Program-made: the position numbers and the translations under genes
Source of the DNA: Oceanospirillaceae bacterium
GTDB lineage: Bacteria > Pseudomonadota > Gammaproteobacteria > Pseudomonadales > Oceanobacteraceae
Length of the DNA: 64,000 bases
Reading direction: 5' to 3'
NCBI GenBank assembly: GCA_002724925.1
Contig: PBQA01000014.1
Location: 1-64,000 of the forward strand
In this document: positions 38,091 through 46,793 of the stretch, in pieces
Layout of the letters: every line of letters starts with the position of its first letter
Position numbering within the stretch: the stretch's first letter is position 1
Notes under the pieces: model-generated
Database searches by the model: none
What the model saw: only the letters and a program-made list of their open reading frames with translations
Told to the model about the DNA's origin: nothing

Positions 38091-39713
38091 TTATGCGCCG
38101 GCTTTAATCTTCGCCGCCAGCTGGTTAGCAAACTTACAGGCAAAGCCGTACACCGACAGCTGCGGGTTAGCACCAATACTGGTTGGGAACACAGAACCGT
38201 CGATAACGTACAGGTTGTCGAGGTAGTGGTATTTACCGTTACTGTCGACAACACATTTATCGAGGTCTTCACCCATGGCCATACCGCCCATAACGTGCGC
38301 ACTTCCCACGGTAAATGCATTTGAGCGGTTATCAAGGTTATTGATGCCGTCGCGCGCTTCTTCAACCGTTTCGTACCATGGAGCATCCAGGTGTGACGGG
38401 CGAACGCGCTTGGCGCCTGCAGCAAACTGGATTTCGGCCATTGAGATCATGGCGCGTTGGAATGCATCCCAGATGTAGTCGTTAACCGGGTAGTCAACAA
38501 CCGGCGAGCCATCGCTGGCCAGCTCAATGCTTGCGCCCGGGCTTTCTTCGTCAAAGCCGTCACGGATCAGTGCCAGCAACAGGTTGGTGTTCGGCAGGTT
38601 GCCCATGTCTTCATAGTGGCGGCCACCGTGGCCCATGAACAGAACGGCAGCAAGTCCTGGATGCAGAGGTGTTGCCTCAAGCTTATAGCCCGCCGGACCT
38701 GTCACGTTCAGCCACTGATAATGGTCACTGTAGATCGACTGCGGCGCACCGTAGTAGGGATCAATCAGCTCATCGAACTGGGCGAAGTTAAATGCCACCG
38801 GGTGGAAGAAGGTACGTTTACCGACGCGCTTCTTCGGATCTGGTGCATCCGAGCGTAACAGCAGAGCAGGGCCGTTGATACCACCACAGGACATCACGAC
38901 GTGAGGTGCTTTCACCGAAAACATATTGCCGTTCGGTTTGTAGTCGCTGTTCAGGGCCGTCACTTCAACGCCCAGTACTTTCTCGCCTTCAATGATCAGG
39001 CGCTCGGCACGCGCATTATAAATAAGGCCTGATTGCTTATTCAGTGCACCCGGAATGGTGGTGACCAGCATGGACTGTTTTGCATTGGTCGGACACCCGG
39101 TACCGCAGTAACCCAGATTCCAGCAGCCCGATACGTTCCGGGGAATGACATGCCATTCGAGGTTCAGCGCTTCTGCACCACGACTCAGGACGGCGTTGTT
39201 CGGGTTAGGGGGTACTGGCCAAGGCGCAATCTGCAGACGTTCTTCCATGCGTTCAAACCATGGAGTCATCTCTTCTTTACTGGCGCCTTCAAGTTTGAAT
39301 TCATTCGCCCAGTGTTCGAGTGTCTGTTCTGGCGTATGAAAGCTTGAAGTCCAGTTGATGACTGTTGTACCACCGACGCAGCGACCTTGAAGGATCGACA
39401 TTGAGCCGTCTTTGCTCATACGCCCGGCGCTTTCCTGATAGAGGTCGTGATAGGCTTCACGCTCATCCATCTTAAAATCATTGGTGCTTTTCAGCGGGCC
39501 TTCTTCCAGCATCAGTACATTGAGGCCGGCTTCCGCAAGAATTTCTGCGGTAGTACCACCGCCTGCACCGGTACCAATAATGACGACATCAGCAGTAATG
39601 ACGCCGCCATCAGCAACATCGGCTGCATCCTGAACGTTCCAGCCGCTTGCGATACCCTCCAGAATCGGATCAGGGATACCCGCAACCATTGGAATGTGTG
39701 GTGTACGTTTCAT
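38091..39713 (-). CDS. laoA: GMC-type FAD-dependent long-chain alcohol dehydrogenase LaoA
   Basis: This 540-residue flavoprotein shows the FAD-binding VVIIGTGAGGGTTAEILAEA near residue 44, RCVGGTTVINWTSSF, and the C-terminal GMC block GSVFPTSIGANPQLSVYGFA. With neighbours laoB, laoC and laoR it matches the LaoABCR system of P. aeruginosa, which oxidises long-chain alcohols derived from alkyl sulfates and alkanes. It has no signal peptide. A CxxxxxxCGTGCPTNAK segment near the middle carries conserved cysteines of this subgroup. It follows laoB by 28 bp and ends at a terminator. Confidence 0.88.
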   Translation of the reverse strand: MKRTPHIPMVAGIPDPILEGIASGWNVQDAADVADGGVITADVVIIGTGAGGGTTAEILAEAGLNVLMLEEGPLKSTNDFKMDEREAYHDLYQESAGRMSKDGSMSILQGRCVGGTTVINWTSSFHTPEQTLEHWANEFKLEGASKEEMTPWFERMEERLQIAPWPVPPNPNNAVLSRGAEALNLEWHVIPRNVSGCWNLGYCGTGCPTNAKQSMLVTTIPGALNKQSGLIYNARAERLIIEGEKVLGVEVTALNSDYKPNGNMFSVKAPHVVMSCGGINGPALLLRSDAPDPKKRVGKRTFFHPVAFNFAQFDELIDPYYGAPQSIYSDHYQWLNVTGPAGYKLEATPLHPGLAAVLFMGHGGRHYEDMGNLPNTNLLLALIRDGFDEESPGASIELASDGSPVVDYPVNDYIWDAFQRAMISMAEIQFAAGAKRVRPSHLDAPWYETVEEARDGINNLDNRSNAFTVGSAHVMGGMAMGEDLDKCVVDSNGKYHYLDNLYVIDGSVFPTSIGANPQLSVYGFACKFANQLAAKIKAGA

Positions 39714-39741
39714 CGTGTTCTCTCTATCGGATTCTGTCGTG

Positions 39742-40299
39742 TTATTCGCCAGTGGCAGGGTATGGGTAAGGCACTTTCACTGGTGGTCCCGGGTAGCCGC
39801 TGAGTGCATAGTTTTCTGGTTGCGAATACCAGCAAATGGTAATCAGCTTACAGAGCCCCTGATAACCCATGCGCTTGATCGGCAGCCAGGAATCACGCCA
39901 GCTTTCAAGAAATGCCTCGGCTTCTTCAACGGTGGCTTCCTGCCATGGGTGCAAAGGTGCGCCTACAGCAACACGAGTGACCGGCGAACCCATCAGGTCG
40001 AAGGCCATCTGCAACTGGCTCAGAGCGTGCCCCTGAAGGGTCGTCATCAGGCTATCCAGAGACTCCAGCAGGCGCTGGCGGGCATCTTTGCCCAGCGCAC
40101 CGGGATAACCTTTAGTAGTCAGAACAGCGGGTGCCAGAGCGCCCAGAAAGTAGACATCCACTTCACGCAGTGTCTTAAACCCCTCGGCTGGGGTCTGCTG
40201 TGCCGAGCAGCCAGTTAACATGGCTGCTCCTGAACCGATTGTCAGTGCAGCGGTGCCCATGGCGCCAAGCTGCAGAAATCCACGGCGGGATGTTTTCAT
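39742..40299 (-). CDS. laoB: Small Tat-exported partner subunit LaoB
   Basis: This 185-residue protein from the ATG at 40299 starts MKTSRRGFLQLGAMG, a twin-arginine signal. It is followed by GSGAAMLTGC, which can act as a lipobox. The mature part is helical with few motifs (SLMTTLQGHALSQLQMAFDL, WRDSWLPIKRMGYQGL). Small Tat proteins of this kind accompany GMC dehydrogenases and are needed for their activity. The start is set by GGGGAAAAGA; the frame is open to 40356. It lies between laoC (10 bp) and laoA (28 bp). Confidence 0.82.
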   Translation of the reverse strand: MKTSRRGFLQLGAMGTAALTIGSGAAMLTGCSAQQTPAEGFKTLREVDVYFLGALAPAVLTTKGYPGALGKDARQRLLESLDSLMTTLQGHALSQLQMAFDLMGSPVTRVAVGAPLHPWQEATVEEAEAFLESWRDSWLPIKRMGYQGLCKLITICWYSQPENYALSGYPGPPVKVPYPYPATGE

Positions 40300-40309
40300 T
40301 CTTTTCCCC

Positions 40310-41752
40310 TTACCGGATGAAGAGTTTATAAACCAGATTGTGCAGACGCGTGCCATACGGTGGATAGATCACTTTACCGCTGTTGATCCGCCCTTTGCGA
40401 TGCACTGCTTTCGCCTTAGATAACGTTACGAAGCCTTCTTTACCATGATAATGGCCCATGCCTGATGGTCCAATACCCCCAAAAGGCATGTCATCCTGCG
40501 CGATATGCATCAGGGTGTCATTGACTGCAACGCCACCGGCGTGGGTCTGCTCAAGCACTTTCTTTTCAATATCGCGATTATAACTGAACAGGTAGAGTGC
40601 GAGAGGTCGGTCCCGGTCAGTGATGTAGGCCAAAGCATCGTCGAAACTGCGGTATGTGACGATCGGCAGGATAGGACCGAATAATTCTTCCTGCATTACC
40701 GTCATCTCGTCGGTACCGTTTTCGATGAGGTGTGGCGGCATCTTCCGGCAGTCAGAGAAGTTTTCGTCGCCGGGGTTTATCTGAGTTATCTTTGCGCCTT
40801 TTTCATCGGCGTCTTTTAACCAGGAAAATAAGCGCTGATACTGGCGGTCATTAATGATGGATGTGTAGTCATCATTATCTTTCATCGTCGGGTACATTTT
40901 TGTGAACGCCTGGTGGTAGCGTCCAATGAATTCTTTTTCGCGACCTTCGGGTACCAGCACATAATCCGGTGCGATGCAGGTCTGGCCGGCATTCAGTGAC
41001 TTGCCGAAGCAGATACGTTCAGCAGCGTGCTCCAGGTTCGCATCAGGGGCAATCAGGGCCGGTGATTTTCCGCCCAGCTCCAGTGTGACTGGCGTGAGAT
41101 TCTTTGCGGCCGCGGACATGACGTGCTTACCGACGGCGGTAGAACCGGTAAATATCAGGTGATTCCACGGCACCTCGGAGAAGGCGCTGGAGACATCGAT
41201 CTCACCTTCAATGATGGCCACTTCGGTTTCGTCGAACACAGACGCCAGCATGTCTTTCAGAGCGCGGTTAGTCGCGGGGGTAAACTCCGACATCTTGATC
41301 ATGGCACGGTTGCCCGCAGCGAGTGCCGTAGCAATCGGTACAAGGGCCAGCTGAATGGGGTAGTTCCAGGGCACCATAATACCGATGACCCCCAGAGGCT
41401 GGTAGACGACTTCATTCGACGCCGGTGCAAACAGCATATTTACATGACGACCGGACGGACGCATCCATTTGCGTACGTTTTTAATCATGTAGTTGAGTGC
41501 CTGCACCGTCGTCATGATTTCTGCAATCAAGGTGTCCCCTTCAGCCCGGCAACTGAAGTCTTCATTCACGGCTTTGACCAGTGAGTCCTGTTGCTGAATC
41601 AGGGCGGCTTTCAGTTTCCGTAAGTTCCCGACCCGGACGGCGGCATCCGGCATAGGAGCTGCGCGGAATTCTTCCAGTTGCTGGTGGTGCAAGGCATGAA
41701 GTCGCTCGATCTCCTGAGCGGGTGTATGCAGGGTAGAAACTGTGGCAACCAT
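40310..41752 (-). CDS. laoC: Aldehyde dehydrogenase LaoC (coniferyl-aldehyde-dehydrogenase-like)
   Basis: This 480-residue NAD(P)+-dependent class 3-like aldehyde dehydrogenase shows VVYQPLGVIGIMVPWNYP, FTGSTAVGKHVM, the catalytic-Glu segment LELGGKSPALI and the catalytic Cys in NAGQTCIAPDYVL. The C terminus is hydrophobic (HNLVYKLFIR), as in fatty-aldehyde enzymes. In the Lao system it would convert the LaoA product, a long-chain aldehyde, to the fatty acid. GGAGG before the ATG at 41752 is strong. It is the first gene of laoCBA and divergent from laoR. Confidence 0.9.
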   Translation of the reverse strand: MVATVSTLHTPAQEIERLHALHHQQLEEFRAAPMPDAAVRVGNLRKLKAALIQQQDSLVKAVNEDFSCRAEGDTLIAEIMTTVQALNYMIKNVRKWMRPSGRHVNMLFAPASNEVVYQPLGVIGIMVPWNYPIQLALVPIATALAAGNRAMIKMSEFTPATNRALKDMLASVFDETEVAIIEGEIDVSSAFSEVPWNHLIFTGSTAVGKHVMSAAAKNLTPVTLELGGKSPALIAPDANLEHAAERICFGKSLNAGQTCIAPDYVLVPEGREKEFIGRYHQAFTKMYPTMKDNDDYTSIINDRQYQRLFSWLKDADEKGAKITQINPGDENFSDCRKMPPHLIENGTDEMTVMQEELFGPILPIVTYRSFDDALAYITDRDRPLALYLFSYNRDIEKKVLEQTHAGGVAVNDTLMHIAQDDMPFGGIGPSGMGHYHGKEGFVTLSKAKAVHRKGRINSGKVIYPPYGTRLHNLVYKLFIR

Positions 41753-41789
41753 GGGTGCCTCCGGGTGGTTAACAAATAAACAGACCCCA

Positions 41790-41818
41790 TTATTAGAGTT
41801 ATTACTCTAATTCGTCAA
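41790..41818 (-). promoter_or_regulatory. laoCBA promoter with a palindromic operator, probable LaoR site
   Basis: Minus-strand TTGACG (41818-41813), a 17-bp spacer and TAATAA (41795-41790) form a near-consensus sigma70 promoter. The perfect palindrome ATTAGAGT-N4-ACTCTAAT (41792-41811) fills the spacer and enters the -10, an ideal place for a TetR-type repressor. LaoR binding is inference. Confidence 0.75.
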
Positions 41819-41903
41819 GGGGTGTCTCGCATAGACAAGAAGATTGTCCGTATATACCTTTAAACAGGTTAAAATAGAGACATGATTTTTCAGGAGTGAT
41901 GGT

Positions 41904-42563
41904 ATGGGCACCCGCGAGCGCATCATTGATGCGGCCTTACAGATGTTTAACGAAAACGGAGAGCGGGCCGTAACGACGAACCATATTGCCTCGAAGCTCG
42001 GTATTTCGCCGGGTAATCTCTATTATCATTTCCGTAACAAGCAGGCGATCATCGCCAATCTGTTTGATCGCTATGAACAGCGGGTTCTGGATATTCTGGC
42101 ACTCCCCGAAGGACGCGTGATCGAAACTCAGGACAAGCTACGTTACCTGACGGACGTCTTTAATGAACTCTGGGCGTACCGTTTCATGCACCGGGATATG
42201 GAGCATCTGCTGAGCGCAGACCCGGAGCTACATCAGCGGTATCGTGAGTTTTTCAGTCATTGCCTGAGGCAGATTGAAAAGATTTTTCTGGCGCTCAGCA
42301 GCGCCGGAATTCTGTCTGCTGATGAACAGGACTGTCAGGACCTGGCGTTAAGCACCTGGATCGTTGTGACTTCGTGGTTTTCGTTTCTTCAGTGCAACCT
42401 GTTGTCGGGGGATGAGAGTGTGATCACGCAGGATATGTTGCAAGGCGGCATCTATCAGGTGTTCAGTCTTGAGCGACCGTATCTGACTCCTGAGCATAAG
42501 GATGACGTTCTGGCATTGCAGAGAGCCTTTATTCCCCGCCCTGACTGGATGCAACGCCGGTGA
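41904..42563 (+). CDS. laoR: TetR family regulator LaoR
   Basis: This 219-residue protein has an N-terminal helix-turn-helix (RIIDAALQMFNENGERAVTT, then SKLGISPGNLYYHFRNKQAI) and a helical ligand-binding domain with a hydrophobic centre. The Lao repressor of P. aeruginosa is TetR-like and divergent in the same way. AGGAG precedes the ATG. The stop TGA overlaps the GTG start of the DUF3080 gene (GTGA), so the two are translationally coupled. Confidence 0.85.
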   Translation: MGTRERIIDAALQMFNENGERAVTTNHIASKLGISPGNLYYHFRNKQAIIANLFDRYEQRVLDILALPEGRVIETQDKLRYLTDVFNELWAYRFMHRDMEHLLSADPELHQRYREFFSHCLRQIEKIFLALSSAGILSADEQDCQDLALSTWIVVTSWFSFLQCNLLSGDESVITQDMLQGGIYQVFSLERPYLTPEHKDDVLALQRAFIPRPDWMQRR

Positions 42564-43612
42564 GGCCTTTGCTGCTTTTGCTTGTTGCGGCCATGTTAAG
42601 TGGCTGCTCCACAGGTGAGCAGGCAGCGTTGGATGACTATCTTGAGCGCCTTGGCCGTGCACTTCAGGTTGAATTGCCGGAGTCTGATGGAGAGGAACTT
42701 CCGGCTGCACTCACCGACTTGCCGGGGCGCCGCCAACTGTCAGTCAGTGAGCCTGAATTAAGCATTAACCTACTCGATTTTCTGTCGTTATCTTCATGTG
42801 AGCTAGGACGAGTACTGGGGGCAAATAATAGTTCTCTCGGCAAGTTGGCGGCGCCCAGTCAGAGACTGCATCTACAACGTGACCTGATGCTAAGTGCGCC
42901 GGAGTGTATCGATGTGCTGGATGATAGTGATCCCGAGCTTGCGGATAAGTTACGTCGCCTTCTGCAGCAGAAATACGACGCCCGAATGACGTACTGGTGG
43001 AATGCCTGGTTCTCGTCAGAGGAGTGGCAGGCCTTTTTGTCACAATCAGAAGGTCTGCTGCCAGCGGGAGACAGGTCGCCTCAGGACGGAGCAACCACAC
43101 TGGCGGCGACCCAGGTGTTCGATTACCTCGTACAGCAAGGTCGTCAGTGGCAGTCTGGCGATTGGCAGTACGATTCGGGGGTGATGGAGGCTCATCAGCA
43201 GCAGATGCTTGCTACGGCGGCGATAGGGCGTTGGCGTCTCACGAATCGTGCGCTTATGGAGGCCAGTATCAGAGGTGCTTGGCTTCTTGAGCAGCGCCTT
43301 GGCGATCGTCCGCTGTGTCCTGCTGGCCGCCTCACTCCTCAGGCCGAGATTCTGCAGAATGTCTTCCATAAGTATTACGCCGGTGTGCTTCAACCCTATC
43401 TGAGTAAAACCGATCGCTTTGGTGCCCAGTTGATCGACTACTTGAATGCTATCTCACTATTGGCGCCACGCAGTGTAGTCGGTGATTGGCAGCGAGGTGT
43501 GGTTGCGACACTTGAGGCCGAGAGGGCGGCGATGCTCAAAGCTCATCGTGGTCATGTTACAAAGTGGCAGGACATTCTGGCTCAATGTGCCATGATGCCC
43601 GGTTCACAATAG
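42560..43612 (+). CDS. DUF3080 family lipoprotein
   Basis: This 350-residue protein starts with GTG at 42560 and has a lipoprotein signal (LLLLVAAMLSGCST, lipobox Cys about 16). DYLERLGRALQV, INLLDFLSLSSCELG and the Trp-rich TYWWNAWFSSEEWQAF are DUF3080 hallmarks. The rest is helical, and there is no catalytic motif I recognise. The family is common in marine gammaproteobacteria and its function is unknown. It is coupled to laoR and followed after 25 bp by the nuclease gene. Confidence 0.82.
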   Translation: MRPLLLLLVAAMLSGCSTGEQAALDDYLERLGRALQVELPESDGEELPAALTDLPGRRQLSVSEPELSINLLDFLSLSSCELGRVLGANNSSLGKLAAPSQRLHLQRDLMLSAPECIDVLDDSDPELADKLRRLLQQKYDARMTYWWNAWFSSEEWQAFLSQSEGLLPAGDRSPQDGATTLAATQVFDYLVQQGRQWQSGDWQYDSGVMEAHQQQMLATAAIGRWRLTNRALMEASIRGAWLLEQRLGDRPLCPAGRLTPQAEILQNVFHKYYAGVLQPYLSKTDRFGAQLIDYLNAISLLAPRSVVGDWQRGVVATLEAERAAMLKAHRGHVTKWQDILAQCAMMPGSQ

Positions 43613-43637
43613 CGTTAAGCTGACCCAGAATAGGCCT

Positions 43638-44432
43638 ATGAAGAAAAACAGCATGTATTTAAGAGTGCTCATCGGTTTCACGCTGGCGATGACTGCTCAA
43701 GGTGTATTTGCGTTCAGTTATCCAAGCCATGCTGTAGTGTGTGACCTTGCTTATCAGTACGCCACACCTGAAACACAGAGAGTCATTAGCGGGCTGGTCA
43801 GACAGTCTGGCGAGGCCCGCTCATTCGCACAGTTGTGCGGATGGCCTGACCGGGTCAGAACGATAGATGACTACAAGCATACGTCGGTGTGGCATTACAT
43901 TAATGTAGCGCGCAAAGATACCTCTGTTCATCGTGCTCATTGTCCGGGAAAGGGGTGTGTGACGGAGGAAATTCGCGCAATGCAGAAGCGTCTGCAGAGT
44001 GCGCCCGAGTCCGATTGGCAAGCGTTGGCCTTCCTTGGGCATTTTGTCGGAGATGTGCATCAGCCATTACACGTCAGTTATGCAGATGACCGTGGCGGTA
44101 ATCAGACGCGGATATATTATCGGGGTGAGCGTACGAATCTGCATGCCTTCTGGGATCGTGATGTGCCTGGTCTGTCGGGAACTTTAGCGAAGGACAGTAC
44201 TCTTATCGCGTCTTTTGTTGTTGCGGCGCCATCAGAAGGAAGTCCCGAGGACTGGGCCAGCGAGTCGCTGCAGAAAACGCGTGATATTTACCGGGACTAC
44301 AAGAAAGGTGCCCGTTTGGACGAGTCAGATATTAGTACTGATCGTCAGTGGATCAGGTCGAGACTTCACCTCGCTGCCCGGCGCTTAGCCAGCTTACTTG
44401 ACCAATTGCTGGATAGCAGCGCGGCGGAATAA
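43638..44432 (+). CDS. S1/P1 family zinc-dependent nuclease, exported
   Basis: This 264-residue protein has a signal peptide (residues 1-25, cleaved after GVFA). The tri-zinc ligands are visible in order: mature residue 1, His6 (FSYPSH), Asp in GWPDRV, His in SVWHYINV, His/Asp/His in FLGHFVGDVHQPLHV, and His/Asp in NLHAFWDRD. Mature residue 1 is Phe where fungal S1/P1 have Trp. Such enzymes cut single-stranded DNA and RNA at 3' phosphates. Secretion to the periplasm suggests nutrient scavenging. It is followed after 12 bp by a small exported protein. Confidence 0.9.
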   Translation: MKKNSMYLRVLIGFTLAMTAQGVFAFSYPSHAVVCDLAYQYATPETQRVISGLVRQSGEARSFAQLCGWPDRVRTIDDYKHTSVWHYINVARKDTSVHRAHCPGKGCVTEEIRAMQKRLQSAPESDWQALAFLGHFVGDVHQPLHVSYADDRGGNQTRIYYRGERTNLHAFWDRDVPGLSGTLAKDSTLIASFVVAAPSEGSPEDWASESLQKTRDIYRDYKKGARLDESDISTDRQWIRSRLHLAARRLASLLDQLLDSSAAE

Positions 44433-44444
44433 ACAGGGACGAAA

Positions 44445-44783
44445 ATGCAGATAATAAGAATAATCCCCATATGTTTGCTGGCGTCATTTGCTATGGCCGC
44501 CGAAGAGGAACGAACTGTCTGCGAAAGTGGAGAGGTATGGCATGCAGTTCAGGTGGTTTATCCACAAGGCTGGAGGCTGCCGTGTGAGGTACATTTTACG
44601 ACGCCTGAAGAACAGCGGGTTGTCTGGAATGCGAAGACAGCGGAAGGATTCTGCGAGCGTAAAGCACAAGAAATTGTGCAGCGTCGCAGAAACGCAGGTT
44701 GGCAGTGTCATACCGAAACCCTGGTCGACAGTCCTGCTTTAACTGAGAGTAGCCTGATATCGGATTTGCCACCGATGCGGTAA
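44445..44783 (+). CDS. Small exported cysteine-containing protein of unknown function
   Basis: This 112-residue protein has a signal peptide (MQIIRIIPICLLASFAMA, cleaved about residue 18). The mature part has four Cys (TVCESGEVW, RLPCEVHF, EGFCERKA, WQCHTE), spaced for two disulfides, with a basic helix KAQEIVQRRRNAGWQ between the last two. I do not recognise a family. It lies 12 bp after the nuclease and 17 bp before the prenyltransferase. An inhibitor or partner of the nuclease is possible but unsupported. Confidence 0.65.
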   Translation: MQIIRIIPICLLASFAMAAEEERTVCESGEVWHAVQVVYPQGWRLPCEVHFTTPEEQRVVWNAKTAEGFCERKAQEIVQRRRNAGWQCHTETLVDSPALTESSLISDLPPMR

Positions 44784-44800
44784 AACACAGAGACAACGGC

Positions 44801-45694
44801 ATGGATGCATCTATTTTAACAACGAGCCTGAAAACCACCCGACCGCCGTTTCTTATTCTGACGCCCGTCTGCTTGCTGGTGGGGTTTGCCGCCTCAGGAT
44901 ACTCTCCTCAATTAAATCCTGATCTGATCTGGGTTGTACTTGGTGCTTTGCTCGCGCATATATCTGTCAATATGCTCAATGAATATCAGGACTTTAAAAG
45001 CGGCCTTGATCTTGTCACCGACCGCACGCCGTTCAGCGGCGGAAGCGGAGGTTTGCCCGAGCACCCGCAGGCGGCAGGTTGGGTACTGGCCGGAGCTGTC
45101 CTGTCATTGTTGTGCGTTGTAATCATCGGTGTTTATCTGTCATTAGCGTACCCCGCCTTGTGGCTGTTGGGCGGCATAGGGGTGCTTCTGGTGTGGTTTT
45201 ATACCTCGGTCATTAATCGTTTACCGTACCTTTGTTTGTTTGCTCCAGGGTTGGGGTTCGGTGTTTTGATGGTGGTAGGGACGGCTATTGTCGCAGGACT
45301 TGAGCAGCCGGTTTGCGTGGCTTTTGGCGCGGCAGTGGTCTTTCTGATGGTGAATAATCTTTTACTGGCGAATCAGTTCCCCGATATTGAAGCGGACAGA
45401 GTCCACGGTCGAGATCACCTGTTGATTCGTTACGGCGTCTCTGCAGGCGTCAGGGCTTTTAATATCATGACGTTTTCGGTGGCGGGCTTGATCGTCATTG
45501 CGGTTATGGCCGGGATCTGGCCGCAGTGGGTTCTGCTGGCGCTCTTCCCTTGGGCACTGACATTGAAGACGCTGACGGCCTTAAATCAGGAGCGTGAAAA
45601 TATCGCTGCGGTTCCGGAGGCGCTCGGTATGAATGTGATAGCTACGTTGCTGACCCCAGTGGTACTGTCGCTGGCGCTGTTACTGAGTCGCTGA
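44801..45694 (+). CDS. UbiA family prenyltransferase, MenA-like
   Basis: This 297-residue membrane protein has about eight to nine hydrophobic segments. The first Asp-rich motif is NMLNEYQDFKSGLDLVTD and the second is NQFPDIEADRVHGRDHL, which bind prenyl diphosphate with Mg2+. The order of motifs is closer to MenA (dihydroxynaphthoate polyprenyltransferase) than to UbiA. The substrate cannot be fixed: no other menaquinone genes are in the window, whereas ubiB, ubiJ and ubiE are. It is convergent with tatC, 11 bp apart. Confidence 0.78.
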   Translation: MDASILTTSLKTTRPPFLILTPVCLLVGFAASGYSPQLNPDLIWVVLGALLAHISVNMLNEYQDFKSGLDLVTDRTPFSGGSGGLPEHPQAAGWVLAGAVLSLLCVVIIGVYLSLAYPALWLLGGIGVLLVWFYTSVINRLPYLCLFAPGLGFGVLMVVGTAIVAGLEQPVCVAFGAAVVFLMVNNLLLANQFPDIEADRVHGRDHLLIRYGVSAGVRAFNIMTFSVAGLIVIAVMAGIWPQWVLLALFPWALTLKTLTALNQERENIAAVPEALGMNVIATLLTPVVLSLALLLSR

Positions 45695-45705
45695 CGCGGC
45701 CTTTG

Positions 45706-46446
45706 TCAGTCAGCTTCAGATGCTTCAGCTTGCTGTGGTCGGATTAACCGCGAAGCAAGGACACCCGCTTCAAAGAGCAGATACATCGGCAGCGCCAGGA
45801 TCGTTTGTGAAATAACATCCGGAGGCGTTACCAGCATCCCGACAACAAAACAGCCGAGGAAAATATACGGCCGTTTGCCACTGAGTGATTCCACGGTGGT
45901 CATACCACTGAGCACCATAAGAAACGTGGCTACCGGGATCTCAAACGCGATGCCAAAGGCGAAGAATATTTTCAGCGAGAAATCGAGAATATTGCTGATG
46001 TCGGGCATAAACGAAATACCCTCTGGCCCGACTCCTGTGAAGAAACCAAACACCAGTGGCAGAACTACGAAGTACGCAAAAGCAATGCCTGTATAGAACA
46101 GCAGGATGCTCGACAGAAGGAGAGGAATCGCGAATTTCTTCTCATGCTGGTACAGCCCGGGTGAAATAAACGCCCAGATCTGGTGGAGTATAAAAGGGAC
46201 TGCCGCCAAGACCGCCAACACAAAGGTTAATTTGAAGGGCACAAGAAAGGGCGAGGCGACGCCCGTCGCGATCATCTGCCCTTCGACCGGCATCAGCACA
46301 GACAGCGGCTCCACCAGGATCAGGTAGAGGTCGTTGGCGAAATAGAATAACCCGGCAAAAATCACCAGCACGAGCAGAACGGCACGAAGCAAGCGGTTAC
46401 GCAGTTCAACCAGATGAGCAATAAGGGGTTGTTCTTGATCGGTCAT
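45706..46446 (-). CDS. tatC: Sec-independent protein translocase TatC
   Basis: This 246-residue polytopic protein is the twin-arginine signal receptor. Six membrane segments are evident. LIAHLVELRNRLLRAV is the signature N terminus, followed by FKLTFVLAVLAAVPFILHQIWAFISPGLYQHEKK (cytoplasmic loop residues, shown here as two adjoining pieces of ≤20: FKLTFVLAVL and QIWAFISPGLYQHEKK). The ATG overlaps the tatB TGA. LaoB and the PhoD-like protein in this window carry Tat signals and are likely cargo. Confidence 0.96.
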   Translation of the reverse strand: MTDQEQPLIAHLVELRNRLLRAVLLVLVIFAGLFYFANDLYLILVEPLSVLMPVEGQMIATGVASPFLVPFKLTFVLAVLAAVPFILHQIWAFISPGLYQHEKKFAIPLLLSSILLFYTGIAFAYFVVLPLVFGFFTGVGPEGISFMPDISNILDFSLKIFFAFGIAFEIPVATFLMVLSGMTTVESLSGKRPYIFLGCFVVGMLVTPPDVISQTILALPMYLLFEAGVLASRLIRPQQAEASEAD

Positions 46447-46793
46447 TGAGACTTGTCTTCAGATGTTTTTTTCGCGATCGGAGTCGTCACTTCAGACGGG
46501 GTGGCTTCATCATTCGCCTCAGTATTATCCTGAGTCTCTTTCGGCTTTCTCATCGACGCCGGATTGAGGATGTCCTCATCGAGAAATGTCGCCGCAGGGT
46601 CACGAAGCTTGGCTTTCAGTTCTTCGGTGCGAGCCTGTCTTTCCAGGTCTTCCTGGAAGTTACTGACAGAGCGTCGGACGCGGCCGATAATCAAACCCAT
46701 TGTTCGGGCTGCTTTCGGCAGTCGTTCCGGGCCAAGTACCAGCAATGCCAGGACGCCGATGACCATCAGCTCCATGAAGCCCATATCAAACAT
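46443..46793 (-). CDS. tatB: Sec-independent protein translocase TatB
   Basis: This 116-residue protein has one N-terminal membrane helix ([20 protein letters not shown]), then GPERLPKAARTMG, the TatB form of the amphipathic helix. A long charged tail follows. TatB and TatC form the cargo receptor. It overlaps tatA by one base (TGATG) and tatC by four. Confidence 0.95.
   Translation of the reverse strand: MFDMGFMELMVIGVLALLVLGPERLPKAARTMGLIIGRVRRSVSNFQEDLERQARTEELKAKLRDPAATFLDEDILNPASMRKPKETQDNTEANDEATPSEVTTPIAKKTSEDKSQ

Noticed and set aside
41844-41875. laoR promoter TTGTCC ... TAAAAT
   Set aside because: The spacer is 20 bp, too long for a confident sigma70 promoter.
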